A DNA stretch of 7,671 nt from Muribaculaceae bacterium (GTDB lineage Bacteria > Pseudomonadota > Alphaproteobacteria > Rs-D84): positions 1 through 7,671 of the forward strand of contig JAMPEH010000101.1 in the NCBI GenBank assembly GCA_023665245.1, written 5' to 3'. The position numbers and the translations under genes are program-made. How positions within the stretch are numbered: the first letter of the stretch is position 1; every line of letters begins with the position of its first letter. Shown here piece after piece: positions 1-7,617 of the stretch. The notes under the pieces were generated by a model, which saw only the letters and a program-made list of their open reading frames with translations, did no database searches and was not told where the DNA came from.

Positions 1-1006
1 TGCACAAATGCTGATGAATCAGGAAACCGCCTATGTCAATATCGCCAAAGTGCCAAAAACGACAATGCGGATTATCTTTATAAACCTTTTTTAAAAACTC
101 AATTTGACAATGGTTTGCGTATCCACCCAGATAAAGCATGGAAAAATTCCGCTCGTCAAAGCGGTGATAACTGGTTTTATTTTCTATTGTCACCAAATTA
201 CCTGTCTGAACCAATATTCTCTCAATCTGCCCAATGTCCTTTGAGGACAGCGACACCCCGCCCCTTAACATCTTTGTCTCTATGGCGCCACCTGCTATTT
301 TAATCTGAAAATCACCGCGGATGCAGATTTCCTGCTCCATATTCCAGATATGATATTTCTGTAAGACTTCAGCGTTCCGCCCATCTTCTAGACACAGACT
401 TCCCTCTGTATCCCTGATAATATTGCATATAGTGTTCAAATATTTCTGTTCTAAAATTTTAGAGTCGCCATAAACCAAAACAGAAACTTCTCTGACATAA
501 ATATCCTTCTCATTGTTTTGGATGAAGGCAAGAACCCTTAAAATGTCCCTCTCCCTGCTCACATTCGGCACTGAGGTCAAACGCTTTGCCCACTCTGCCA
601 ATGCATCACAATAGCAGGCTGTAAGCACGCCCTGTCCGGCATATTCTCGAATCAGTTCCGTAATCTCCTCTGCAATCTGACTACGAGAAGCTTCGCCAAA
701 GTGTTCTTCCAGATATTGTTCTATCGCAGGCATGTTTTCCTGTCTCAAATAAAGTTTTGTAATATCATCACTGAAGGGCATACGTTCTACCGAAATATAT
801 TGTAGTTCTTCCAGTGCCGCTGCCGCTTCATTGATACATTCCTTGACTTCTGTGTCCGCATTCGGTCTTTCGTAATCCTGATATACCTCTGCAATCTTTA
901 ACATAATCCTGCGTCCAATCCCGGCATTCCCATACTGCACTGTCCGCTTCCTGTGTTTTTGCAATAGACCATTTAATATTTTCAGACTTGCCTCTCTATC
1001 TGTCAT
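1..1006 (-). CDS. jetD: JetD, Toprim-type nuclease subunit of Wadjet (3' end missing)
   Basis: JetD is the nuclease of the Wadjet SMC complex and is known from characterised systems to cut the plasmid once the motor has processed it. The frame is open from the ATG at 1006 to the window edge, giving 335 residues with no stop, so the C-terminus is cut by the window and not by mutation. Residues about 1-240 are a helical N-terminal arm region. From about 265 a Toprim-like (DUF2220-type) domain begins. It has IENKT with Glu275, then LYLGGYAN at 291-298, QIEFLKK at 301-307 and FGDIDIGGF at 320-328. Glu275 with Asp322 and Asp324 form the expected metal-binding E...DxD set, so the active site looks intact. 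The start overlaps the end of jetC by 11 bases. Its best Shine-Dalgarno (GGGAG, 1018-1022) sits 11 bases upstream, farther than for the other genes, so JetD may be made at a lower level. By memory of the family, some 60-80 residues are missing. Confidence 0.88.
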   Translation of the reverse strand, partial: MTDREASLKILNGLLQKHRKRTVQYGNAGIGRRIMLKIAEVYQDYERPNADTEVKECINEAAAALEELQYISVERMPFSDDITKLYLRQENMPAIEQYLEEHFGEASRSQIAEEITELIREYAGQGVLTACYCDALAEWAKRLTSVPNVSRERDILRVLAFIQNNEKDIYVREVSVLVYGDSKILEQKYLNTICNIIRDTEGSLCLEDGRNAEVLQKYHIWNMEQEICIRGDFQIKIAGGAIETKMLRGGVSLSSKDIGQIERILVQTGNLVTIENKTSYHRFDERNFSMLYLGGYANHCQIEFLKKVYKDNPHCRFWHFGDIDIGGFLIHQHLC

Positions 1007-4000
1007 GAAACTGTACGCTCCCTATCTGCATATTGTCATTCCTCTCTTTCAACACAGGTATGATTACATCACATTCATATCCAATAGAATCCGTCTTATT
1101 AGGCGGTGCGCAGAAAATAACCTGAAAATCCTGATTCTTAAAGAACTCTAACATCAGCTTAATATTATGATCACTCATTTTCTCAAAAGGCTCATCAATA
1201 AAAATAAGTCTTGTTGAATTCATCCGGGCATTGTACAGCATGGATAATGCCGCCGATAAGATCAATGTATAGGGTATCTGTGTACCCGCGCCCGAATTAT
1301 ACCCCGCCTGTTTGGATAGTCTTCCGTCTTTCACATCCGCATTGTTTATGATGATTTCATAACTCATATAGTTGCGGTAATCGGCAAACTCCTGAATCAT
1401 CGACTCATCATTCTTTTCCACAATGCGATTGATGAGCTCCCTGATTTCTTTTTCGCGCTGTTCTATTTCATCCTCCTCATAGCCATACAGGTTTCCGAAA
1501 ACTATCTGCCCATCATCTACCTTATTGGTCTTCTTTATATATTCTGCATAGCGGAGAACCTTTGCAAAATCTGACATGTCATCCAGAAGATTTACATCAA
1601 ACTGATACTTCGTGGAAAACTGAAGCTTTCGCAGTTCCTTGTTGATGCCGGCTACATCCTGTTTAGCTGTCAATGCCGTCTGATATATGGAAAGCACAAA
1701 TTCATTCTTAAAAATGGTCTCATACTTTCTGGTCTGTTCCGCCATTTTCACATTAATCGCCTGTAAATCATCCACCCATATTTTGTTTTTCCTGGCAAGA
1801 TATTTCCCTTCGTATTCCAACCCCTCCGGCAACCGTTCCTCCTGAGGTTTCTTAATATTATAAGTCTTTTGACCTCCGACGATACTATTCGCTAAAGCAC
1901 TCTTTTCTCCCTCCCTTTTTCTCCGGGAATCCGCCAACATGACATCTCCTGTTTTCGTATTTCCCATTAAAAAGTCGTCATATTCCTTTATTGCTGTTTT
2001 AGATTCACTGGGATGCAACAGTCTCAACTCTTGTAGTTTTTCCTCCTTCTCTTGCCGCAATTGACTATTGCGGTTCAGAGTAAATTGCTTTTTCTCAATA
2101 TCTACCTCTAACTCATTCCTTCGTCTTCCCTTATCCTCCAAAACTCCTTTTATCGTCTTAATCTGCTTTTCCAACTCCCGAACTCTCGCATCCAAAGCCA
2201 GATATTCCGAATTGTTCTCCTGAGCCTCCAGAAGCTTATTCAAATTTTCCCCAGACTCCTCCCACTTCTTTTGCACCTTTCCATGCTCCTGATCGGCATC
2301 AAAGTTATAATCCCGAAAACGCCCCAGCATCTGCACCATTTTATTAACAAAATCCTGATTCTGCTTCTGTTCTGTCAAAATTTCTTTTTCTTCCCGCTCC
2401 AATTCCTTGAGCCGATTCTGCGCCGCCTTTCTGTTCAATTCAATCGCTTCCTGTCCCAGACAATAGGTCTTTAACTTTTTCATATTGATAAAGGTCACTG
2501 ACATATTGCGGCTCAGTTTTCCCTCCTTGGACATAGCATTTTCATAATCTGGCACCTGAACCATCGACACCGCATGAATCCCTCCGAGCCAATAATCAAA
2601 ATATTTCCGGGCAATTTCATTTCTTATGACCAGCTTTTTAGCAACTGCATCCTCTTCACAACAAATATGTTTCCCCTCCAGAAGCTTGGTATTGACCAGC
2701 TCCACATATCTATGGGAAGACCTGTCCATCACGGCGTTTGCAATATCAAAATACTCCGGCTCTACAATAATGCTATAGCGGTGTATTCCCAAGAAAGCCT
2801 CTATTGCGTTTCTCCATTCTTCATCCTCTAGTTTCACCACAAATTCGCAGGAAAATCTGGCACGTGAAATAATATGTTTACTGTCAAATTCTCTGTTAAT
2901 CTCTCGAATCAATGCCTGCTGCTCCTGCACATACGAGTAGTCTGGTCTGTTTTTGTCGCAATCTTCAAGCACTTGTCGATAATGAATCAATTCTTTCTGA
3001 GTTTCTTCCAATCTCTTCTGAATATCTCTCTTGCACTCAATCGCCCTGTCCTTTGTCTCTGACATAAAGCTTTCTAAACGCAGCGTCTCATCCTTTTTTT
3101 CCGCCTCAATCGCCTTGGAACAATCCATCTCCAACAAATCGCCGCGCGCCCTCAGATAATCCCCTTCTACCTGATCTTTCTCCATCTCCATCTGATCGAT
3201 CTCGCCACTTAAATATTGCGTTTCTATACGATTCTGTTCAATCTGCTTTTGAGTCGCGGTAATAGAGTCCTCCAGCCTCCTGATATCCCGATATAACTGT
3301 TTTGCATCATCCACAAACAGTCGAAAAGAAACCCTGGCATAGTTCTCAAAATCATTTAAGATACCGTCAAGCATATTAACTTCCTGTTTGATTAGTTCCA
3401 ATGTTGTATTTATTTTGTCGATATTATTTTTTGCATCTCTCAACTTATCAAAATTGACATTGTGGGCTTCCAAGACGGAATCCTTAATAAATTGCTGAAT
3501 TTTCGCGGCCGGATTATAAGTCATAATACTTCGAAGTTTCCTTTGAAAACGGTTCACTTCATTAAAACTAAGCTTTAAGCCTGTCATATTCATAAACTTA
3601 GGCATGGCTTCCTTTCGTGTCATAATCTGCACGCCATAATGCTTTTGAAACTTCTGGTAATCATAAGGCTTTTTCAATCCGCTGTCTTCATAAACATAAG
3701 AAATTTCATCCATACTTTTATGTTCCATGACATACCAATAGGGACTCACATTATTGTTGACATTCGTTTCCAAAATCACGCCTAAAATGAATGAATTATT
3801 ATTTATTTCATCATAGTATTCCAAAGAAATGTGACTGTACACATTAGGCAGTTTGTCCGCAGGTCTCGCATATACCCCTGAACTGGGATCCACCAGGCAT
3901 CTAGTATAGGAATGGAGCGTCCTTTTATCTCCGCCCACGTTTCCCGCATTTGTTGATTTATTAAACTCTGTATCCCCCGTAAAAGCATATTTGACCGCAT

Positions 4001-4130
4001 CAAGAATGGTGGATTTGCCACACTCGTTTTCACCGGTAATCAATGTCAAATCTTGTCCCATCGGGATTTTCTGATCAATAAAACCATACCAGTTTACAAG
4101 ATAAATATGTTTCAAAACAATCTTTGCCAT
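996..4130 (-). CDS. jetC: JetC, SMC-like ATPase of Wadjet
   Basis: This 1044-residue protein is the motor of the JetABC complex, a cytoplasmic SMC-type ATPase related to MukB, RecN and SbcC. The N-terminal head half carries Walker A, GENECGKST, at 33-41 (Lys39, Ser40). Two long charged heptad-like stretches, about 245-415 and 560-745, are antiparallel coiled-coil arms. They flank a globular hinge at about 420-555. The C-terminal head half has a signature-like NSGAGTQ at 945-951 and Walker B LIFIDE at 975-980 with catalytic Glu980. The arms are short compared with true chromosomal SMC proteins. The ABC signature departs from LSGGQ, and the usual H-loop position reads FCAPPNK (1006-1012) with no histidine. 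The start ATG shares one base with the jetB stop (TAATG) and has GGAGG seven bases upstream. Dimers of this protein are expected to bind JetA and JetB at the heads. The alternative, a generic SbcC-like repair ATPase, is unlikely given the four-gene context. Confidence 0.93.
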   Translation of the reverse strand: MAKIVLKHIYLVNWYGFIDQKIPMGQDLTLITGENECGKSTILDAVKYAFTGDTEFNKSTNAGNVGGDKRTLHSYTRCLVDPSSGVYARPADKLPNVYSHISLEYYDEINNNSFILGVILETNVNNNVSPYWYVMEHKSMDEISYVYEDSGLKKPYDYQKFQKHYGVQIMTRKEAMPKFMNMTGLKLSFNEVNRFQRKLRSIMTYNPAAKIQQFIKDSVLEAHNVNFDKLRDAKNNIDKINTTLELIKQEVNMLDGILNDFENYARVSFRLFVDDAKQLYRDIRRLEDSITATQKQIEQNRIETQYLSGEIDQMEMEKDQVEGDYLRARGDLLEMDCSKAIEAEKKDETLRLESFMSETKDRAIECKRDIQKRLEETQKELIHYRQVLEDCDKNRPDYSYVQEQQALIREINREFDSKHIISRARFSCEFVVKLEDEEWRNAIEAFLGIHRYSIIVEPEYFDIANAVMDRSSHRYVELVNTKLLEGKHICCEEDAVAKKLVIRNEIARKYFDYWLGGIHAVSMVQVPDYENAMSKEGKLSRNMSVTFINMKKLKTYCLGQEAIELNRKAAQNRLKELEREEKEILTEQKQNQDFVNKMVQMLGRFRDYNFDADQEHGKVQKKWEESGENLNKLLEAQENNSEYLALDARVRELEKQIKTIKGVLEDKGRRRNELEVDIEKKQFTLNRNSQLRQEKEEKLQELRLLHPSESKTAIKEYDDFLMGNTKTGDVMLADSRRKREGEKSALANSIVGGQKTYNIKKPQEERLPEGLEYEGKYLARKNKIWVDDLQAINVKMAEQTRKYETIFKNEFVLSIYQTALTAKQDVAGINKELRKLQFSTKYQFDVNLLDDMSDFAKVLRYAEYIKKTNKVDDGQIVFGNLYGYEEDEIEQREKEIRELINRIVEKNDESMIQEFADYRNYMSYEIIINNADVKDGRLSKQAGYNSGAGTQIPYTLILSAALSMLYNARMNSTRLIFIDEPFEKMSDHNIKLMLEFFKNQDFQVIFCAPPNKTDSIGYECDVIIPVLKERNDNMQIGSVQFHDR

Positions 4131-4777
4131 TATTCGTCCTCCTCGTGGAGCAAAACAGCATCATACTCTTCTGGTGTCTCTTCTTCCTCCTCGAACTCTC
4201 CCGGAAGATATTCCTTGATTACTTGTTTTAACTGTTCCGTATCCATGCAAAATTGCAGAGAATGGTACAACTTGAGCTTACTGTTTTCATCCGTGTCATT
4301 CTCATCCCATGCTATCAGGCTAAAGCGTTTGAACAGCTTGAGGGCGTCTTTGAATTCTCCCGGCGATACGTTGACTCCATAGACTTTTAACTTGTCCACC
4401 ACATCTCCGACAGTGACATATATTTCCTCCGAAAATCCTACTCTCTCCAGATATAACTGCCAAAGAACCAACAGCATATGTCTCTGATTTCTGTCGAACC
4501 CCACCAAATTGCTCCGGCGGATACCCGACGTTTCTAAGTCCGCCTCATTCTGAATCAGCATAGCAACTCCCAGCTTCTCCTCCACAATCACATCATATCC
4601 AATGGTGCGCAAAAATGCCGACATATCATAGTGGTTGGACTCTTTCCTGAGATACTGGTATAACTTTTCATCCCTTTCATCAATAATAAACGTCGTATCC
4701 AACAGCTTTCTTACACACCGTTTAAAAAGAATGGCTTCCTCTGCTTTCATCTCTTCCAAAAAATCAAACTCACCCAT
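4130..4777 (-). CDS. jetB: JetB, KITE subunit of Wadjet (DUF4194-like)
   Basis: This 215-residue protein has the size, position and composition of the KITE (MukE-like) subunit, which binds the kleisin JetA and helps bridge the SMC heads onto DNA. It appears to be built of winged-helix units: an N-terminal helical part (about 10-60) followed by a beta-rich IVEEKLGVAMLIQ segment (64-76), then a second helical unit (about 95-180) including VTVGDVVDKLKVYGV at 121-135. I recognise this from the DUF4194 pattern of a short hydrophobic protein between JetA and the ATPase, not from a catalytic motif; none is expected. The last 24 residues are strongly acidic (13 Asp/Glu), probably a flexible tail. The ATG at 4777 overlaps the jetA end by 8 bases and has AGGAG (4785-4789) seven bases upstream. 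The GAG-GAG codons of the acidic tail double as the Shine-Dalgarno of jetC. Confidence 0.85.
   Translation of the reverse strand: MGEFDFLEEMKAEEAILFKRCVRKLLDTTFIIDERDEKLYQYLRKESNHYDMSAFLRTIGYDVIVEEKLGVAMLIQNEADLETSGIRRSNLVGFDRNQRHMLLVLWQLYLERVGFSEEIYVTVGDVVDKLKVYGVNVSPGEFKDALKLFKRFSLIAWDENDTDENSKLKLYHSLQFCMDTEQLKQVIKEYLPGEFEEEEETPEEYDAVLLHEEDE
4138..4142 (-). promoter_or_regulatory. jetC Shine-Dalgarno embedded in the jetB acidic-tail codons
   Basis: GGAGG on the minus strand lies seven bases before the jetC ATG and within the GAG-GAG-GAC codons near the jetB C-terminus. Together with the TAATG stop/start it points to termination-reinitiation coupling of the KITE and SMC subunits. Confidence 0.7.
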
Positions 4778-6197
4778 TTTTTGTCTCCTGCCGCTTTCTC
4801 CGAATCGTCATATTGGTAATTCGGGCAACCTCTGTTTCCACAAAGTCATCCCTGATGTCCACCTCAAAAGGGAAGCTTTCTATCCCGGAGTACATGATTG
4901 CAGATGCAAAGTTAATCGCATCACTTCTGTCTTCCACAAACTGTTCCCCAAGTTCTATGGTGTTGCTATCTTTCATTCTCTCTTCCAGGAAACGCCCCAC
5001 TCCTTCTATGGAAAACCGATTCCTTGTACCAGCCATCATCTCTCTGGTCCTTCTCTCCTTTTCTTCCTCAGACATCTCCACCAGATTAAGCCCTATAGAT
5101 GAATCGTCTCTTTCTCTCCGCCTTTTCTTTTCATAAGAGCGAGTGCCAATATATTTCTGAGAACACACTTGCAGACAATTTCCCACTCTATCCAATGCGC
5201 ATTCCTTCGCTTCCGTTTCCATATCCTTGATTGCATTTAAAAACGCGTCCAGCGCAGACTCCAGATTAAATCCACTTCCCATCACTAAACGAATCCGGGT
5301 ATTTGCCAGATTATAGTATATATTGATTCTGGTATCAATCAACTCCATATTCTCTTCATACTCTACTGTCAAAAAGTATTGTAGCTCCGAAAAAAAGTTT
5401 TCCACCCTCTCTCTTGCAGTTGTTTCATCCACCTGCTCACACAGCGCATATTCTTTCACGATTTGTCCAAATAATTCTCCCTGTGCAAGCTCCCGAAGCT
5501 TGTTTCGGATAAAAGCAATCTGACTGGGAATCAATCCATTGTTTTTAATGAAAAAGTAATCGCTGAAAAATTTGTCCAATATTTCATCTTTCATCAAAAA
5601 TCTGCCGATACTGTTTGTGTCCTGTAATTCCATCACAATCCGCATAATGCCGGAAATGCTGTCCTTCAAATCCAACAATTCATTTTTGAGTTCCGCTTCA
5701 CTGTCCATCAACGGTTTTAATATTGTGAGATAGGGACGTTCAGCTCTTGCCGAGTCCTCTTCAAAACTAGATTTCAGTATCTCATACATGGCAAATATGC
5801 GATTGGATAACGCTCCTTCACTACCTTTATCACACATTTTCCTCAAGAATTCTATGATTCTCCTGCAATTTGCAGAAACATTGGCTACATTTTCACCGTT
5901 TCTTCCCATTTCTCTCGGAGTAACCCACCCGCATTCTCTCAAATACAGCATGATTGCAGACGCATTTCTTTCAGGCTGTTTCTCAAGCGTTTCCTCGCTC
6001 TTTGATTCATCCTGAAATACATACTCACTGTTTTTTAAATAAATCGCCACACAATTTCTAGCATCCGAATCATATAGAACCGGCACTTCTTTCGACTTTT
6101 CTATCAGATTCACGATACAGTCAAAGTATATTTTTCGATTTTTACTACTCAACGGATTAAAGAACTTGTCATTGTTTATGAATTCAAAAAAATTCAC
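4770..6197 (-). CDS. jetA: JetA, kleisin subunit of Wadjet (JetA/DUF5716-like)
   Basis: This 475-residue protein lies first among the four Jet genes and fits the JetA family of clostridial Wadjet systems (Pfam JetA, formerly DUF5716, as I recall it). JetA is the kleisin, comparable to MukF: its ends bridge the JetC dimer and its middle holds JetB. The N-terminus has the NFFEFINND...FFNPLSSKNR pattern (2-21) and a winged-helix-like unit at about 74-120 (MLYLRECGWVTPREMGR, 83-99). The middle (about 150-345) is helical and rich in heptads. A very basic stretch, KKRRRER, at 357-363 is followed by an acidic, probably disordered linker and a C-terminal domain (about 395-460). No membrane segment or signal peptide is visible. 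The start is GTG at 6197, inside a GTGA overlap with the upstream gene's stop, and GGGAGG (6203-6208) lies five bases upstream, which supports this start. The subtype (II rather than I or III) is inference. Confidence 0.85.
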   Translation of the reverse strand: MNFFEFINNDKFFNPLSSKNRKIYFDCIVNLIEKSKEVPVLYDSDARNCVAIYLKNSEYVFQDESKSEETLEKQPERNASAIMLYLRECGWVTPREMGRNGENVANVSANCRRIIEFLRKMCDKGSEGALSNRIFAMYEILKSSFEEDSARAERPYLTILKPLMDSEAELKNELLDLKDSISGIMRIVMELQDTNSIGRFLMKDEILDKFFSDYFFIKNNGLIPSQIAFIRNKLRELAQGELFGQIVKEYALCEQVDETTARERVENFFSELQYFLTVEYEENMELIDTRINIYYNLANTRIRLVMGSGFNLESALDAFLNAIKDMETEAKECALDRVGNCLQVCSQKYIGTRSYEKKRRRERDDSSIGLNLVEMSEEEKERRTREMMAGTRNRFSIEGVGRFLEERMKDSNTIELGEQFVEDRSDAINFASAIMYSGIESFPFEVDIRDDFVETEVARITNMTIRRKRQETKNG

Positions 6198-7495
6198 TCC
6201 TGCCTCCCTCTAACTGACCATTGTCCGGTTTTCTTAGACCCTACCCTCCGAACAAATCCTTTTTCTCTTAATATACCGATACGTTTTGTAACTGTAGTCA
6301 TTCCCAGCCCCACCAGTACACTAATCTCACTTACCTTAATCTTGCTGTTTTGTCCCATTAATTCTAAAATCTTTTCATCATGTTCGTCAAGCAATTCCCT
6401 ACCTGCCCCTGTCGTTTTCTTCTCTTGAATTTCTTTCTTGTTCAATGGAATGGTAACTGTAACAAAATTCTCCGTGATATCGAACACATCTTTTCCATAC
6501 CGGGACACAATCAACGGGACACCATGCCCTGTCTGTTCAATATAGTCCAACTGCGCCATAATACGTTGAAGTTCAAGATTTACCGGTTTACTTTTTCCCT
6601 CATAAAATTCTTCCAATGTAAGCCCTTCCGGCAATCCTCCAACAGATACAATTTCTATACGATCATCATATATATATACCACAGGTGGAGTATGTCTTGA
6701 CCAACGGTTATGCAGACAAGCGTTTAACCATGCCTCTCTAAAACACGAAAAATCAAAAAGTCTGCTTTCCTTTCTTATACTGCCACTCAAATCTACTTTG
6801 GTATCATTCAGTGCTTCCATATAATCCAATACTTGCTTTACCGCAACAAGCATACATTTATACCCATACTCATTTCGCTTAATTAAATCGGTTTTGTCTG
6901 TGCCTCGAAACACCGCAACCTTAATGGAATAACTATTTACATCAGATAGAATCTCTGCCATTAAATTATAGTTTCCTTGACGTGTCAAAAGATTTAAATT
7001 CTGCACAAAAGTATTCTCCTGAAACACCAAATTTCTTCCTGCATATAATGTTTTTAACTGTTCAAAAAGCAATGCCTGATTTCCCGCTTCCATATTTATA
7101 ATCGAATCAGATGTGCAAAGCATCAGATTCCTCAATTGTCCGGGAGAAATCTCCCTATCCTCATCGGCCGACCTCATATAGTATTTCCCATATGCCGAAT
7201 ATGGTTTTTCTTCCCCCTCCACAATTACCTTTATAACATTTTTATCATCACACAACTCTATACTGACTATTGGAATAATCTGTGGCTTGATTGCATTGGC
7301 AACTCCCTGCGAAATATCGCGCATTGTACGATCTCCAATTTGTTGTCCAACAACCTCGCCGTCATTTCTCACTCCAAAATACAATGTGCCCTTCCCATTC
7401 TTATTCAGCATAGAAGCTAAGGAAATAATGCCTTCTTTTAATTCTCCTGTCGTTTTCTTAAACTCAACAAACTCGGTTTCCCTTCCAATATTCAT
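6194..7495 (-). CDS. AlbA_2-domain ATP-binding protein with C-terminal winged helix (COG2865-like regulator)
   Basis: This is a 433-residue protein of the widespread AlbA_2 / GHKL-ATPase / winged-helix type, usually annotated as a putative transcriptional regulator. Three parts are visible. Residues 5-125 are an AlbA_2 (Schlafen-type) domain, with RETEFVEFKK (5-14), GKGTLYFGVRNDG (34-46) and the YYMRSADEDREIS segment (105-117). Residues about 190-350 are a HATPase_c_4-like ATP-binding region, with FREAWLNACLHNRW (252-265; Asn258 is the expected metal-contacting residue), DDRIEIVSVGGLPEGL (277-292) and TGHGV (322-326). Residues about 370-433 are a winged helix-turn-helix. The usual HR(D/E)Y after the Asn motif is HNRW here. 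The start at ATG 7495 is chosen because AGAGGTG lies seven bases upstream. An in-frame GTG at 7549 lies upstream of the promoter -35 and cannot belong to that transcript. Its stop overlaps jetA by 4 bases. A role as regulator of the Wadjet operon, or as an accessory subunit, is inference. Confidence 0.85.
   Translation of the reverse strand: MNIGRETEFVEFKKTTGELKEGIISLASMLNKNGKGTLYFGVRNDGEVVGQQIGDRTMRDISQGVANAIKPQIIPIVSIELCDDKNVIKVIVEGEEKPYSAYGKYYMRSADEDREISPGQLRNLMLCTSDSIINMEAGNQALLFEQLKTLYAGRNLVFQENTFVQNLNLLTRQGNYNLMAEILSDVNSYSIKVAVFRGTDKTDLIKRNEYGYKCMLVAVKQVLDYMEALNDTKVDLSGSIRKESRLFDFSCFREAWLNACLHNRWSRHTPPVVYIYDDRIEIVSVGGLPEGLTLEEFYEGKSKPVNLELQRIMAQLDYIEQTGHGVPLIVSRYGKDVFDITENFVTVTIPLNKKEIQEKKTTGAGRELLDEHDEKILELMGQNSKIKVSEISVLVGLGMTTVTKRIGILREKGFVRRVGSKKTGQWSVRGRQE
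6203..6208 (-). promoter_or_regulatory. jetA Shine-Dalgarno deciding the GTG start
   Basis: GGGAGG on the minus strand, five bases before the GTG at 6197, lies in the last codons of the AlbA_2 gene. It supports GTG as the real jetA start, giving a GTGA overlap with the upstream stop codon and coupled translation of the two genes. Confidence 0.7.
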
Positions 7496-7502
7496 AATAT
7501 CA

Positions 7503-7510
7503 CACCTCTC
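7503..7510 (-). promoter_or_regulatory. Shine-Dalgarno site deciding the start of the AlbA_2 gene
   Basis: On the minus strand this reads GAGAGGTG, seven bases before the ATG at 7495. It selects that ATG over the upstream in-frame GTG (7549) and over an ATG 14 codons upstream, neither of which has a comparable site within a plausible transcript. Confidence 0.75.
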
Positions 7511-7517
7511 AAAATAT

Positions 7518-7546
7518 AGTATATCTCTTTTTGTCATTTTAATCAA
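7518..7546 (-). promoter_or_regulatory. Sigma-A-type promoter of the AlbA_2-jetABCD operon
   Basis: On the minus strand, TTGATT (7541-7546) is separated by exactly 17 bases from TATACT (7518-7523), close to the TTGACA-N17-TATAAT consensus. The A-rich spacer is typical of Bacillota. Transcription should begin near 7511, leaving a leader of only about 16 bases before the ATG at 7495. No other promoter is needed for the downstream genes, which all overlap. The upstream edge lies four bases from a 20-bp inverted repeat that could influence it. Confidence 0.72.
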
Positions 7547-7550
7547 CACT

Positions 7551-7597
7551 TAAAAATCGTTTTATTCGTCGCAAAGTGACGAATAAAACGATTTTTA
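7551..7597 (-). terminator. Perfect 20-bp inverted repeat with 7-base loop: probable tRNA terminator, possible operator
   Basis: Arms 7551-7570 and 7578-7597 are exact reverse complements, with loop GCAAAGT at 7571-7577. The outer part pairs an A-run with a T-run, so on the minus strand the GC-containing core stem is followed by ATTTTTA, as in an intrinsic terminator. It starts 20 bases after the end of the tRNA-Asn gene, the natural place for the tRNA terminator. Because of its symmetry it would also stop transcription coming from the left on the plus strand. Its perfection, unusual length and position four bases from the operon -35 leave open a second role as a binding site for the AlbA_2/wHTH protein. 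Confidence 0.68.
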
Positions 7598-7617
7598 TTA
7601 AAAGAATACCATATGCG

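Noticed and set aside
115..303. 62-codon plus-strand open frame
   Set aside because: It lies opposite the jetD Toprim region, which has strong family motifs. The plus-strand product shows no recognisable features.
3803..4033. 76-codon minus-strand frame inside jetC
   Set aside because: It is out of frame within the jetC ATPase head, just downstream of Walker A, where the jetC frame is clearly coding.
4635..5136. Overlapping plus-strand open frames of 155 and 107 codons
   Set aside because: They run antisense through the jetA/jetB junction, are rich in Ser/Leu/Pro as antisense shadows often are, and have no convincing ribosome site or domain.
7136..7553. Plus-strand open frames of 94 and 88 codons opposite the AlbA_2 domain
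   Set aside because: They are antisense to a well-supported domain, and the longer one runs into the promoter region. No independent support.
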